Notes under the pieces: generated by a model
The model's database searches: none
Seen by the model: the letters and a program-made list of their open reading frames with translations, nothing else
Told to the model about the DNA's origin: nothing
Part shown: positions 8,461 to 16,892 of the stretch, piece after piece
Layout: each line of letters starts with the position of its first letter
How positions within the stretch are numbered: position 1 is the first letter of the stretch
Position numbers and translations under genes: made by a program
Assembly: GCF_003574395.1 (NCBI RefSeq)
Contig: NZ_QMJY01000013.1
Location: forward strand, 62,001 to 126,000
Reading direction: 5' to 3'
Source: Tabrizicola thermarum
GTDB lineage: Bacteria > Pseudomonadota > Alphaproteobacteria > Rhodobacterales > Rhodobacteraceae
Length of the DNA stretch: 64,000 nt

Positions 8461-8781
8461 ATGGCAGCCAGACAACGACGCGAACGCAGGTTCCAACGAC
8501 AGTTCGACGCGCTCGGGCGCCTCGTCCCGCTCCTGCGCGGGCCCATGTCCACTCTGCGCCGCGACAGCTGGTTTCCGATCCGCTTTCCCGTCGCCCTCGC
8601 CTTGATCGCGGGCGGCGTCTTTTCCTTTCTGCCGATCCTCGGCATCTGGATGCTGCCCCTCGGCCTTCTCCTTCTGGCCGTGGACCTGCCGATCCTGCGC
8701 GGGCCGATCTCGGCGCTGGTGATCCGGGGGAGGCACACAGCCCGGCGCTGGATGCGGCGCTGGCGGCAGAGCCGCGACTGA
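8461..8781 (+). CDS. Small membrane protein, tandem paralogue 1
   Basis: A 106-residue protein with an Arg-rich N-terminus (RQRRERRFQRQF), two closely spaced hydrophobic segments near residues 44-80 joined by the turn FLPILGIWMLPLG, and an Arg-rich C-terminus. It closely matches the next gene along its whole length (DSWFPxRFP, FLPILGxWMLP, LRGPISA are shared). The helical hairpin around a Pro/Gly/Trp turn resembles small PGPGW-type membrane proteins, but that is only a resemblance. I used the ATG at 8461 because the paralogue starts at the equivalent place; an in-frame start at 8434 is possible. Confidence 0.65.
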   Translation: MAARQRRERRFQRQFDALGRLVPLLRGPMSTLRRDSWFPIRFPVALALIAGGVFSFLPILGIWMLPLGLLLLAVDLPILRGPISALVIRGRHTARRWMRRWRQSRD

Positions 8782-8853
8782 CCTGCCCCGTTTTGCCGTC
8801 GTAACGCGCCTGTCGCACAGCCGTCATGGGATCATGGCAATTGACGGTTCGGG

Positions 8854-9171
8854 ATGACACGGCGCGAACGCAGATTTCACCGGCAGTTCCATGCCCTGGA
8901 GCGAATCGTCCCGCTGCTGCGGGCCCCGCTTCTGCGCCTGCGCCGCGACAGCTGGTTTCCGGTCCGCTTTCCGCTAGCGATCCTTCTGACGATCGGCGGG
9001 CTGTTCTGGTTCCTGCCGATCCTCGGGCTCTGGATGCTGCCCGCCGGTCTGCTGCTCTTGGCGATCGACATGCCCCGGCTGCGGGGCCCGATCTCGGCCT
9101 TCATCATCCGAGGCCGTCGCCTGACCCAGCGCTGGCTGCGCCGCTGGCGCGACTGGCGGCAACGGCGCTAG
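8854..9171 (+). CDS. Small membrane protein, tandem paralogue 2
   Basis: A 105-residue paralogue of the preceding gene, starting 72 bases after it, with the same plan: Arg-rich N-terminus (MTRRERRFHRQF), two hydrophobic segments around FLPILGLWMLPAG, and an Arg/Trp-rich tail (RRWRDWRQRR). By eye about two thirds of positions match, so the duplication is not recent. Its last 4 bases overlap the end of the convergent ArsR gene. Function unknown. Confidence 0.65.
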   Translation: MTRRERRFHRQFHALERIVPLLRAPLLRLRRDSWFPVRFPLAILLTIGGLFWFLPILGLWMLPAGLLLLAIDMPRLRGPISAFIIRGRRLTQRWLRRWRDWRQRR

Positions 9172-9497
9172 TCCCCCTCGGCCAGCTCCTGTTCCAGGAA
9201 TCTCTCGAACGCATCGAGGTCCAGCGGATCGACCTGCCCGAAGGCGCGCATCCAGACCGACGCCTCGCGCATCGCCTCGGGCTCCAGCTTGCACCAGATC
9301 ACCCGACCGCGCCTTTCGCGGCTGATGAGGCCCGCCTCCGACAGCACGGCCAGATGCTTGGAAATCGCCGCAAGGCTCATAGCGAAGGGTTCGGCCACGT
9401 CGGTCACCGCCATGTCATCCTCAAGGAGCATGGCCAGGATCGCGCGCCGCGTCGGGTCGGCAAGGGCGGCAAAGACGGCATCCAGACGGTCGGTCAT
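9168..9497 (-). CDS. ArsR-family winged-helix transcriptional regulator
   Basis: A 109-residue regulator. It opens with DRLDAVFAALADPTRRAILAML, the usual first helix of ArsR proteins, and has the recognition region MSLAAISKHLAVLSEAGLISRERRGR at about residues 39-64. It has no cysteine pair typical of metal-sensing ArsR proteins; the single Cys lies in VIWCKLEP. It therefore looks like the branch that usually sits beside SRPBCC-type or transport genes. No such partner is adjacent, so its target is unknown. Confidence 0.85.
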   Translation of the reverse strand: MTDRLDAVFAALADPTRRAILAMLLEDDMAVTDVAEPFAMSLAAISKHLAVLSEAGLISRERRGRVIWCKLEPEAMREASVWMRAFGQVDPLDLDAFERFLEQELAEGD

Positions 9498-9634
9498 GCG
9501 CGGACTATCCTGTGGCCCCCGGCAATCGTCAACCGCGAGGTTGAATATGCAAAAGCGCCCCGCCGCCGCCGCAACGTCTGACCAGCCGCAGCAAATGAAC
9601 GCAATTCCAATGGCTTAGACCACTTCCTGGACGC

Positions 9635-9663
9635 TTGACTCTGCCCCCCCCTCTCCGTAGAAC
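9635..9663 (+). promoter_or_regulatory. Candidate promoter of the FO operon
   Basis: TTGACT at 9635-9640 and TAGAAC at 9658-9663 are separated by 17 bases, a housekeeping-sigma arrangement 28 bases before atpI. The spacer contains a run of C. Inferred from motif and position only. Confidence 0.45.
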
Positions 9664-9690
9664 CGCGACGACCGTGAAAGGACCTGTCCG

Positions 9691-10014
9691 ATGGCGTCCG
9701 ACCCCGATCCCGACCGTCTGAAGGCTCTGGAAGAGAAGCTGAAGCAGGCGAAGGGAAAAGAAGCGCCGCCGCAGACCAACACGGCCAAGGGTTTCTCGCA
9801 GGGCGAGGTGGCCTGGAGGATGGTGATCGAGCTGGCGACCGGCATCATGCTGGGATCGGCGATCGGTTACGGCTTGGATGTGCTGTTCGGTACTCTGCCG
9901 ATCTTCCTGGTGATCTTCTCGCTCTTCGGCTTTGCCGCGGGCATCAAGACAATGCTCGGCAGCGCAAGGGAACTGGGACGGAAGGCTGACAAGGCCGCGA
10001 AGGAAGGGAACTGA
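9691..10014 (+). CDS. atpI: ATP synthase protein I (AtpI)
   Basis: First gene of the FO operon, 107 residues. A charged N-terminal helix ([15 protein letters not shown]) is followed by two membrane helices (residues about 47-65 and 70-92) with small residues typical of AtpI/AtpQ. AtpI assists assembly of the c-ring and may carry Mg. It is followed after 2 bases by atpB, the usual order in Rhodobacterales, where FO and F1 genes are in separate operons. Confidence 0.9.
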   Translation: MASDPDPDRLKALEEKLKQAKGKEAPPQTNTAKGFSQGEVAWRMVIELATGIMLGSAIGYGLDVLFGTLPIFLVIFSLFGFAAGIKTMLGSARELGRKADKAAKEGN

Positions 10015-10016
10015 CG

Positions 10017-10772
10017 ATGGCGACCGAAGAACACGGTAGCGGGCTTGCGATCCACCCGATGGATCAGTTCGTGGTCAAGCCGCTGTTCGGCGACGGCCCG
10101 ATCGAGTGGTACACCCCCACCAACGTCACCCTCTGGATGGGCATCGCCGTCCTTGCGATGGTGGCACTTCTCGTCCTTTCCACCCGCCGCCGCGCCATCG
10201 TTCCCTCGCGCGGGCAGTCGGTGGCCGAGCTGTTCTACGGCTTCATCCACAAGATGGTCGAAGACGTCGCGGGCCACGAAGGCCTGAAGTTCTTCCCCTA
10301 CATCATGACCCTTTTCATGTTTGTCTTCCTGTCGAACATGCTGGGCCTGATCCCGATGTCCTTCACCACCACATCGCACATCGCCGTCACGGCGGTCCTG
10401 GCGCTTCTGGTGTTTCTGACCGTCACGCTGGTCGGCTTCTACCGCAAGGGCATCGGCTTCCTGTCGATGTTCTGGGTCTCGTCGGCGCCGCTGGTCCTGC
10501 GCCCGATCCTTGCGGTGATCGAACTCATTTCCTACTTCGTTCGCCCGCTGAGCCACTCCATCCGCCTTGGCGGCAACCTGATGGCCGGGCACGCCGTCAT
10601 CAAGGTCTTCGCCGGGTTCGCGGGCGCCATGGGCATCGCCTCGGTCGTCCCGATCGCCGCGATTGCCGCGATCTACGGGCTCGAACTCCTCGTCGCGGCC
10701 GTTCAGGCCTACGTCTTCACCATTCTGACCTGCGTCTATCTTCGCGACGCGGTGGGCGACGCTCACCACTAA
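10017..10772 (+). CDS. atpB: ATP synthase FO subunit a
   Basis: A 251-residue membrane subunit that forms the two proton half-channels next to the c-ring. The essential arginine is in [13 protein letters not shown] near residue 190, and the terminal helix contains the conserved [15 protein letters not shown] with its Glu and Gln. The length is normal for alphaproteobacteria. It is co-transcribed with atpI (2-base gap) and atpE (42-base gap). Confidence 0.97.
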   Translation: MATEEHGSGLAIHPMDQFVVKPLFGDGPIEWYTPTNVTLWMGIAVLAMVALLVLSTRRRAIVPSRGQSVAELFYGFIHKMVEDVAGHEGLKFFPYIMTLFMFVFLSNMLGLIPMSFTTTSHIAVTAVLALLVFLTVTLVGFYRKGIGFLSMFWVSSAPLVLRPILAVIELISYFVRPLSHSIRLGGNLMAGHAVIKVFAGFAGAMGIASVVPIAAIAAIYGLELLVAAVQAYVFTILTCVYLRDAVGDAHH

Positions 10773-10814
10773 GGTCCGGACACTCAACCAACAGCATTCC
10801 AAAGGAGAGACATC

Positions 10815-11060
10815 ATGGAAGGCGAAGTCGCACAACTGGCGCTCATGGGCAAATACATCGGTGCCGGTCTGGCAACGATCGGTCTCGGCGGCGCCGGCAT
10901 CGGCGTGGGCCATATCGCGGGCAACTTCCTGGCGGGCGCCCTGCGCAACCCGTCGGCCGCTCCCGGCCAGATGGCCAACCTCTTCGTCGGCATCGCCTTC
11001 GCCGAAGCGCTCGGGATCTTCTCGTTCCTGATCGCGCTCCTGCTGATGTTCGCCGTCTGA
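10815..11060 (+). CDS. atpE: ATP synthase FO subunit c
   Basis: An 81-residue hairpin of two membrane helices that forms the rotating ring. The glycine-rich first helix ([15 protein letters not shown]) and the polar loop RNP at 44-46 are typical. The proton-carrying carboxylate is Glu64 in AFAEALG on the second helix, so this is a proton type without the sodium-binding residues. A good ribosome site (AAAGGAGAG) precedes the ATG. Confidence 0.97.
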   Translation: MEGEVAQLALMGKYIGAGLATIGLGGAGIGVGHIAGNFLAGALRNPSAAPGQMANLFVGIAFAEALGIFSFLIALLLMFAV

Positions 11061-11128
11061 TCCTTTTGGGCTGACATCCGGGCCGGGCAAACGTCCGGCC
11101 CTGGTTCCAAAAGTTCAGGAGAGCCGAC

Positions 11129-11653
11129 ATGGCAACCGAAGCAACTGGCGGGTCCGAGCACGCCGTGGGCATGCCCCAGCTGGATTTCTCGACCTGGCCG
11201 AACCAGATCTTCTGGCTTCTGGTCACGCTGGTCGTGATCTACTTCGTGCTGTCGAAAGTCGCCCTTCCGCGCATCGGCGCGGTTCTGGCCGACCGGAAAA
11301 GCACGATTACCAACGATCTTGCCGCGGCCGAAGAGCTGAAGGCAAAGGCCGTCGCCGCAGAAAAGGCCTATAATGAGGCGCTGGCCAACGCCCGCACCGA
11401 GGCCGCAAAGATCGTGGCCCAGGCCAAGGCCGAGATCCAGAAGGATCTCGACGCCGCCACCGCCAAGGCCGATGCCGAAATCGCGGCCAAGGCGGCGGAG
11501 TCGGAGAGAACCATCGCCGAGATCCGCGACGGCGCCGCCCAGGCGGTGGCCGAAGTGGCCAGGGACGTTGCCGCCGAACTGGTCGCAGCGCTTGGGCAGG
11601 CGGCAGATGCGAAAACGGTGACCGCTGCGGTCACGGCACGGCTGAAAGGGTAA
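11129..11653 (+). CDS. ATP synthase FO subunit b' (AtpF'/AtpG)
   Basis: A 174-residue peripheral-stalk subunit with one membrane helix near residues 27-47 and a long Ala/Lys/Glu-rich coiled coil. It lacks the signal-like N-terminus of the following b subunit, which marks it as the b' form of photosynthetic and alphaproteobacterial ATP synthases, where b and b' make a heterodimer. It is 4 bases upstream of atpF. Confidence 0.92.
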   Translation: MATEATGGSEHAVGMPQLDFSTWPNQIFWLLVTLVVIYFVLSKVALPRIGAVLADRKSTITNDLAAAEELKAKAVAAEKAYNEALANARTEAAKIVAQAKAEIQKDLDAATAKADAEIAAKAAESERTIAEIRDGAAQAVAEVARDVAAELVAALGQAADAKTVTAAVTARLKG

Positions 11654-11657
11654 GGCG

Positions 11658-12212
11658 ATGAAGAAGCTCTCCATCCTCCTGACCCTGATCGGCTCGCCCG
11701 CGATGGCGGCCTCGGGTCCGTTCTTCTCGCTTCAGAACACGAACTTCGTGGTGCTGATCGCCTTCCTCTGCTTCATCGGCCTTCTGGTCTACATGAAGGT
11801 GCCGGCGAAGATCACCGGAATGCTCGACGCCCGCGCGTCGGCGATCAAGGCCGAACTCGACGAGGCCCGCGCCCTGCGCGAGGAAGCCAAGTCGATCCTC
11901 GCGACCTACGAACGCCGCCAGAAGGAAGTGCAGGAACAGGCCGACCGCATCGTCAGCGCCGCCAAGGACGAGGCGATGGCTGCCGCGGCCCAGGCGAAAG
12001 AGGACCTCAAGGCCTCGATCGCCCGTCGTCTGGCCGCTGCCACCGAACAGATCGCCTCGGCCGAAGCCAATGCGATCCGCCAGGTCCGCGAACAGGCTGT
12101 TGCGGTGGCCGTGGCTGCCGCAGGCGACGTGCTGTCCAGGCAGATGACAGCAGAGGCCGCCTCGGCGTCCATCGACGAGGCGATTGCTCAGGTCGAAGCC
12201 CGGCTGCACTAG
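11658..12212 (+). CDS. atpF: ATP synthase FO subunit b
   Basis: A 184-residue peripheral-stalk subunit. The N-terminus reads like a short signal (MKKLSILLTLIGSPAMAASG), a common feature of alphaproteobacterial b subunits. One membrane helix (VVLIAFLCFIGLLVYM) and a long charged coiled coil follow. It is the last gene of the operon; a strong hairpin follows 22 bases after the stop. Confidence 0.95.
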   Translation: MKKLSILLTLIGSPAMAASGPFFSLQNTNFVVLIAFLCFIGLLVYMKVPAKITGMLDARASAIKAELDEARALREEAKSILATYERRQKEVQEQADRIVSAAKDEAMAAAAQAKEDLKASIARRLAAATEQIASAEANAIRQVREQAVAVAVAAAGDVLSRQMTAEAASASIDEAIAQVEARLH

Positions 12213-12234
12213 CCGGTCGGGGTCAAGAAACGGA

Positions 12235-12262
12235 AACCGGCGGTCCGCAAGGGCCGCCGGTT
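12235..12262 (+). terminator. Hairpin after the FO operon
   Basis: A 12-bp stem (AACCGGCGGTCC paired with GGGCCGCCGGTT, one G-T pair) closes a GCAA loop. It sits just after atpF. The following bases (CTGATTTG) are only weakly T-rich, so this may be a pause or an RNA-end stabiliser as well as a terminator. Confidence 0.65.
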
Positions 12263-12631
12263 CTGATTTGCGGGACCACTCGTCAAGGCCCTTCGGGTAC
12301 TCCTCGCCGGGGCTACCTTGCGACGAGAAGCCGAAGACGCACGAGGCGCACGAGGGGAGCCGTCGTCGCGCGCCCCGCCCACCGCAGTCCAACCGCCACA
12401 GCCAGCCGCACCGTGCCGGAACAGATCGCCGCACTGGTCGCCATTGCCTTGCCAACCCGAAAGCCCGCCTGCGCCGGGACCGGCCGGACCTCCACCCCTC
12501 AGGCTAGGATGGACTGGCCCAGCGGCACCCGGTCCTGCGCCCCCCGGAGGAAGCCGTCAGACGAAGACGGCGCCCTCATCCTCGGATCCGGCCGGCACCG
12601 TCCCTCTTGCGCCGACCGCCCATCCAGCTTC
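12263..12631. other. Intergenic stretch of 369 bases
   Basis: Between the FO operon hairpin and the end of yaiI there is no reading frame with family resemblance on either strand. It contains one copy of the dispersed repeat (12322-12360). The remainder is C-rich and I see nothing else in it. Confidence 0.5.
12322..12360. repeat. Dispersed intergenic repeat, copy B
   Basis: GACGAGAAGCCGAAGACGC followed by ACGAGGCGCACGAGGGGAGC. It matches copy A (3575-3605) at GAGAAGCCGAAGnCGCACGA. It lies in the otherwise empty stretch after the FO operon. Confidence 0.4.
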
Positions 12632-13084
12632 TCAAGCCCTTCGCGCCGCCGCCCGCAGCACCCGGTCCAGCACATCCAGAAACCGGCTCCGGTCGGCCTT
12701 GGAAAACATCTTCCCGCCCCCCTGCCGGAACGGATCGGCGGACCGCAGGTCCTGCATCAGGTCCCGCGTCGCCAGCGCCATGCCGACATTCGCCGCCGTC
12801 AACTCCTCACCATTGTGCTTCACGACCCGCGCGCCCTTGCCCACGCATTTCGCTGCCAACGGAATGTCTCCCGTGACAACCACATCCCCCGGCCCACAGG
12901 CCTCGGCGATGTATTTGTCCGCCTCATCCGGGCCGCTGGAGACAAAGACGCTCTCGACCAGAGGGTTCTGCGACGGCCGGATCCCCCCGTTCGACACCAC
13001 CACCATCCGCACCCTGTGGCGGGTGGCCACGGTCTCCGCCTCCCCCTTCACCGGGCAGGCATCGGCATCGATGTAGATCGTCAT
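12632..13084 (-). CDS. YaiI/YqxD family protein (UPF0178)
   Basis: A 150-residue protein of the DUF188 family. It starts with the diagnostic [13 protein letters not shown] and has [20 protein letters not shown] and [12 protein letters not shown]. The acidic residues and fold resemble PIN-like nucleases, so an RNA- or DNA-processing role is suspected, but the biochemical function of the family is not established. It is followed on its 5' side by a decayed transposase end whose frame runs into its start codon. Confidence 0.9.
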   Translation of the reverse strand: MTIYIDADACPVKGEAETVATRHRVRMVVVSNGGIRPSQNPLVESVFVSSGPDEADKYIAEACGPGDVVVTGDIPLAAKCVGKGARVVKHNGEELTAANVGMALATRDLMQDLRSADPFRQGGGKMFSKADRSRFLDVLDRVLRAAARRA

Positions 13085-13121
13085 GCGGCCCCCGAAAGCC
13101 AGCGGTCAAAGGTTAGCGTTC

Positions 13122-13563
13122 GGTTAACCCAAGTTCGACCTGCAACATCTGAGGCTGCCTTTTCGATTTCCTCGGCGCGGACCTGAGCCGGAGTTTTCCA
13201 GCCCGGCGTCTTGCGGGGGCGGTCGTTCATGAGCCTGGCGATGCTCTCGAAATCGCGCCACAAGAACTGGCACAGATCGGTTCCCTTTGGCAGGACCTGA
13301 CGGAGAAGGCCACCGGTCGTCTCGTTCGATCCGCGCGGCCGGGGCGCGTGGGGGTCGCAAAACCGGCTGTCGATCTTCAGGCGGCGGGCGAGTTCCGGGT
13401 GGCAGGCCATCTCGGCGCCTCGGTCATAGGTCAGGCTGCGGCGCAGGAAGGCGGAAAGGCGTTTCATCTGGCGGGAAAAGCCCTCCAGGGCCGCTGCGGC
13501 GCCGTTGCCCGCCATCTTCGCAAGGGTGAGCAGCCGTATCCTGCTCTCGACCAGAGTGCCGAG
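13122..13563 (-). pseudogene. IS30-family transposase, 3' remnant (copy 1)
   Basis: The translated minus strand shows the C-terminal catalytic part of an IS30 transposase: TLVESRIRLLTLAKM, LTYDRGAEMACHPELARRL, CDPHAPRPRGSNETTGGLL and LMNDRPRKTPGWKTPAQV. The N-terminal DNA-binding half is absent. A one-base insertion near the end (TCAGATGTTG here, TCGATGTTG in the second copy) shifts the last residues. No inverted repeats or target duplications are evident. The same remnant, in the same orientation, is at 34269-34606. Confidence 0.8.
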
Positions 13564-13726
13564 AACCCGATCTGAACAACTCAGATGATGAAACCCCATG
13601 AAATTCTGACCCCTCCAAAGCATGAGCACACTATGCTCCGCTTCGTGCAAGAGCCCGCCGATCCTGAACAGACACGGCCAACCCATTGAACAGATTGGCC
13701 GCATACCCTTGCCCGCGCATTTCGCG

Positions 13727-14830
13727 CTACCCGCCGATCCGCCGCCAGCGCGCGACCTCCAGCCCCGGCCCATTCCCCTCGGCCGCGAGGAGAGCATCCA
13801 GCTTCGCCCTCCCCGGCGTCCGCCGACAGACCGGGTCCGGGGCCGAGGCGTCGCCCAGCACCGCCAGCGCCTGGCAGCGGCACCCCCCGAAATCGACCTC
13901 CCGCCGGTCGCAGGACCGGCAGGGCTCCGGCATCCAATCCGTCCCCCGGAACGCCGCGAAGGCGGGCCCCCGATACCAGATTTCCGCCAGCGGCACGTCC
14001 CTCACATTTGCGAACCGCATCCCCGGGATCGTCTGTGCCGCGTGGCAGGGCAGCACCGCCCCGTCCGGCGCGATGTTGAGCCCCGTCGCCCCCCAGCCCC
14101 CCATGCAGGCCTTGGGCAGGTCGGCGTAGTAGTCGGGCGGGACGAAGTCGATCACCAGCCGTCCCTGCCGCGCGGCGCGGGCCTCGGCCACCAGTCGCTT
14201 CGCCTCATCCACCTGTGCCCGCGTCGGCTGGAGCACGGCCCGGTTCTCCAGGGCCCAGCCCTGGAACTGCACGCAGGCCACCTCCACCCGCCGCGCGCCC
14301 AACCGCTCGGCCAGGTCGAAGACCTCGGGCAATTCCGCCAGATTGTGCCGGTGCATCACCGCGTTCAGGGTCAGCGCCACCCCCGCCGCTGCGATGGCCT
14401 CGGCCACCGCCATCTTCCGCGCGAACCCGCCCTTGTAGCCGCCCACCCGATCCGCCGTCTCGGCGCGGGTCCCCTGCACCGACAGCTGCACATGGTCCAT
14501 TCCCGCCGCCACCAGCGCGGCGATCCGCTCGGGCGTCAGCCCGATGCCCGAGGTGATAAGGTTGGCATAAAGCCCCGCGTCCCGGGCCGCCGCAACGATC
14601 TCTTCCAGATCCCGGCGCGAGGCCGGCTCGCCCCCCGACAGATGCACCTGCAACACGCCCAAGGCCACGGCCTGTCGGAAGACATCCGCCCATTGCCCCG
14701 CCGTCAGCTCTGCCTCGCGGCGGGCCAGATCGACGGGGTTCGAGCAGTAGGGGCAGGAGAGCGGGCAGCGATGCGTCAGCTCGGCCAGCATCGCGATCGG
14801 CGGGGGAACGGGGCGGGAACCGTCAGGCAT
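13727..14830 (-). CDS. pqqE: PQQ biosynthesis radical SAM enzyme PqqE
   Basis: A 367-residue radical SAM protein that joins the Glu and Tyr side chains of the PqqA peptide, the first step of PQQ formation. The [4Fe-4S] motif CPLSCPYC is near residue 26-33, followed by HLSGGEPASR. The C-terminal SPASM region carries further cysteines (CHAAQ, CRSCDRREVDFGGCRCQA). The start at 14830 overlaps the end of pqqD by 8 bases; a slightly longer start at 14857 is possible but lies deeper in pqqD. It is the last gene of pqqABCDE. Confidence 0.95.
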   Translation of the reverse strand: MPDGSRPVPPPIAMLAELTHRCPLSCPYCSNPVDLARREAELTAGQWADVFRQAVALGVLQVHLSGGEPASRRDLEEIVAAARDAGLYANLITSGIGLTPERIAALVAAGMDHVQLSVQGTRAETADRVGGYKGGFARKMAVAEAIAAAGVALTLNAVMHRHNLAELPEVFDLAERLGARRVEVACVQFQGWALENRAVLQPTRAQVDEAKRLVAEARAARQGRLVIDFVPPDYYADLPKACMGGWGATGLNIAPDGAVLPCHAAQTIPGMRFANVRDVPLAEIWYRGPAFAAFRGTDWMPEPCRSCDRREVDFGGCRCQALAVLGDASAPDPVCRRTPGRAKLDALLAAEGNGPGLEVARWRRIGG

Positions 14831-15086
14831 GCAGGTCCACCAGCCGTTCGCGGGCAAGGCCCGTCAGGAACTCGGTCACATCCGGCCCGACCTCCTCGAC
14901 CGGGGCGGCGAAGTCGGCGGCCAGGCCCGAGACCAGCACATCCACCGGCGTCGTCCCGTCCACCCGGGACAGGATCGCATGGCCCACCTCGTCCAGCATC
15001 AGCACCCGTTCCGGCGCCAGAAGCACATGGCTGCCCCGCACCGCATCCCAGTGCAGCCGCACGCCGGGGGGCAGGACCGGGATCAC
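14823..15086 (-). CDS. pqqD: PQQ biosynthesis peptide chaperone PqqD
   Basis: An 87-residue RiPP recognition element. It holds the PqqA peptide and presents it to PqqE. The family pattern is clear: LPPGVRLHWDAVRGSHVLLAPERVL, then LDEVGHAILSRVDG, in the winged-helix fold. It overlaps both neighbours (pqqC by 4 bases, pqqE by 8), so synthesis of the three proteins is coupled. Confidence 0.95.
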   Translation of the reverse strand: MIPVLPPGVRLHWDAVRGSHVLLAPERVLMLDEVGHAILSRVDGTTPVDVLVSGLAADFAAPVEEVGPDVTEFLTGLARERLVDLHA

Positions 15087-15826
15087 AGCAGCCCCTCACC
15101 CGGCCGCCAGGCGCCGGGCGGGATGTGGCCGGGCTGGACATAGCCATGCCACAGAGCATCAAGCTGCGCCCAGAGGACCTCGGTCTTGAACACCAGCGCG
15201 GCGGCGGCGGCGTCCTGTTCCTCGGGCGTGCGGGCATGGTCCAGCACCCATTGCAGCCCGAAGGCCACATCCTTCGGCGCCTCGCCCAGGCGGTGGCGGA
15301 AATAGGCCAGCGTCTCGGGCGTGGCGAAGTCGTAGTGCTCCAGAAGGCCCGCGATCCGTTCGGCATGGATCTTCGGCGCGAAAAGCTCGGTCAGCGAGGA
15401 GGCCACGGCCTGCAACAGGGGCCGTTCGCGGACATAGTGGACATAGGCGTCCACCGCAAAGCGCGTCGCGGGCATCACGCCCACGCCAGAGGCCACATAG
15501 TCGGGATCCAACCCCACCGCCTCGGCCAGTTTCAGCCAGCGCCGGATGCCGCCGTCGCGGGTCTCTGTGCCGTCGTGATCCTCGATGCGCGAGCGCCAGG
15601 CGCGGCGCAGGTCGGGGTCCTCGACCCGGCTCATGAAGGCCGCGTCCTTCATCGGGATGCGGCTCTGGTAATACCAGCGGTTCACCACCCAGGCCCGGAC
15701 CTGATCGACCGACGCCTTGCCGCCGTGCAAGAGCTGATGGAACGGGTGGCGGTCGTGATAGCGTTCGTCGCCGATCCTGCGCAGCCGGGCCTCGAAGGCG
15801 CCCATCGGTTTGCCCATCTCGGTCAT
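15083..15826 (-). CDS. pqqC: Pyrroloquinoline-quinone synthase PqqC
   Basis: A 247-residue cofactorless oxidase that performs the last ring-closing and eight-electron oxidation step of PQQ synthesis. Typical segments are RYHDRHPFHQLLHGGK, VVNRWYYQSRIPMKDAAFMSR and RIEDHDGTE, which carry the His, Tyr, Lys and Arg residues of the active site. The ATG at 15826 is preferred because it forms an ATGA overlap with the pqqB stop. Confidence 0.96.
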   Translation of the reverse strand: MTEMGKPMGAFEARLRRIGDERYHDRHPFHQLLHGGKASVDQVRAWVVNRWYYQSRIPMKDAAFMSRVEDPDLRRAWRSRIEDHDGTETRDGGIRRWLKLAEAVGLDPDYVASGVGVMPATRFAVDAYVHYVRERPLLQAVASSLTELFAPKIHAERIAGLLEHYDFATPETLAYFRHRLGEAPKDVAFGLQWVLDHARTPEEQDAAAAALVFKTEVLWAQLDALWHGYVQPGHIPPGAWRPGEGLL

Positions 15827-16707
15827 GCCGTCACCTCCATCCCATCCTGTGCGACCTCCCATCCCGCTGCTTCGACTGCGGCCCGTTCGGGGCTGTCGGG
15901 GCGCAGGATCGGATTTGTGTTGTTGATGTGAATCAGGACCTTGCGTCCGATCCTTCTGCCCGCAAAGCGCTGGAGCGTGCCGTCCGGCGCCCCGATCGCC
16001 ACATGTCCCATCCGCGCGCCGGTCTTGGTGCCGACACCCTCGCGGATCATCTCGTCATCGGCAAATACCGTTCCGTCGAACAGCAGCACATCCGCTCCCT
16101 CGACCCGGTCGAGAAGCCAGTCGGGCAGCGCGGCACAGCCGGGGATGTAAAGGACGCGCCTGCCGTCCCCGGTGATCTCAAGCCCCACGGTCTGCCCTCC
16201 CATCCGGTGGCCGGCGCCCAGGGCCTCCTCCAGAAACAGCGCCACCTTGCCGGGGACGGCAAAGGGGGTGACGGTCAGGCCGGGCAGGGGCGAGAAGCCC
16301 TGATCCAGCGACATCTGCCGTCGCGCCACCACATCAGACAGGACCCCGAACACCGGGCTTGCCGCCAGCACCCCATGCGTCTCGGCGCTGGCCCAGAGGT
16401 CGAAGCCCGTCCCCTCGCGCAGCGACAACAGGCCCGCGATGTGGTCGACATCGGCATTCGTGACGACCACGGCCTTGACCGGACTGCCGCGCAATCCGGG
16501 CGGCGCAAAGCGCGCCGAGCAAAGCTGGGCGCGGATGTCGGGCGAGGCGTTCAGCACCACCCAGTCGGTGCCGTCCAATGAAACAGCCACGGACGATTGC
16601 GTCATCCGTGGCAGGTCGCCGGCGCGGGCCAGGGAGCAGTTCCGGCAGGCACAGTTCCATTGCGGCACCCCGCCGCCCGCAGCGGCGCCAAGTACCGTCA
16701 GGATCAT
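15823..16707 (-). CDS. pqqB: PQQ biosynthesis hydroxylase PqqB
   Basis: A 294-residue metallo-beta-lactamase-fold protein that hydroxylates the cross-linked Glu-Tyr intermediate in PQQ synthesis. The N-terminus has the family signature VLGAAAGGGVPQWNCAC with a cluster of cysteines (CACRNC), and TNADVDHIAGLLSLREG carries metal ligands. It lies 15 bases after pqqA and overlaps pqqC by 4 bases. Confidence 0.95.
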   Translation of the reverse strand: MILTVLGAAAGGGVPQWNCACRNCSLARAGDLPRMTQSSVAVSLDGTDWVVLNASPDIRAQLCSARFAPPGLRGSPVKAVVVTNADVDHIAGLLSLREGTGFDLWASAETHGVLAASPVFGVLSDVVARRQMSLDQGFSPLPGLTVTPFAVPGKVALFLEEALGAGHRMGGQTVGLEITGDGRRVLYIPGCAALPDWLLDRVEGADVLLFDGTVFADDEMIREGVGTKTGARMGHVAIGAPDGTLQRFAGRRIGRKVLIHINNTNPILRPDSPERAAVEAAGWEVAQDGMEVTA

Positions 16708-16722
16708 GGTGTGGCTTTCGGA

Positions 16723-16815
16723 TCAGACCAGGGTGCGGTCGTCCTCGGCCGGGCCGTACATGTTGATTTCCATGCCGCAGCGCACTTCCACTGCTTTCGG
16801 TTTCGTCCAGCGCAT
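16723..16815 (-). CDS. pqqA: PQQ precursor peptide PqqA
   Basis: A 30-residue peptide, MRWTKPKAVEVRCGMEINMY and then GPAEDDRTLV. The Glu16 and Tyr20 pair in the EINMY motif is the E-x3-Y that becomes PQQ. A strong ribosome site (GGAGGAGGA) lies 6 bases before the ATG. It heads the pqqABCDE run, and only 77 bases separate it from the Sel1 gene upstream, so the two are probably in one transcript. The gene is easy to miss because of its length. Confidence 0.96.
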   Translation of the reverse strand: MRWTKPKAVEVRCGMEINMYGPAEDDRTLV

Positions 16816-16892
16816 CTTGGGTCCTCCTCCATCTGATGCCAGCGAGTAAGCCATGATTCTGCCCTCCGGCCTATGCGACCTTGGTTGGGGGG

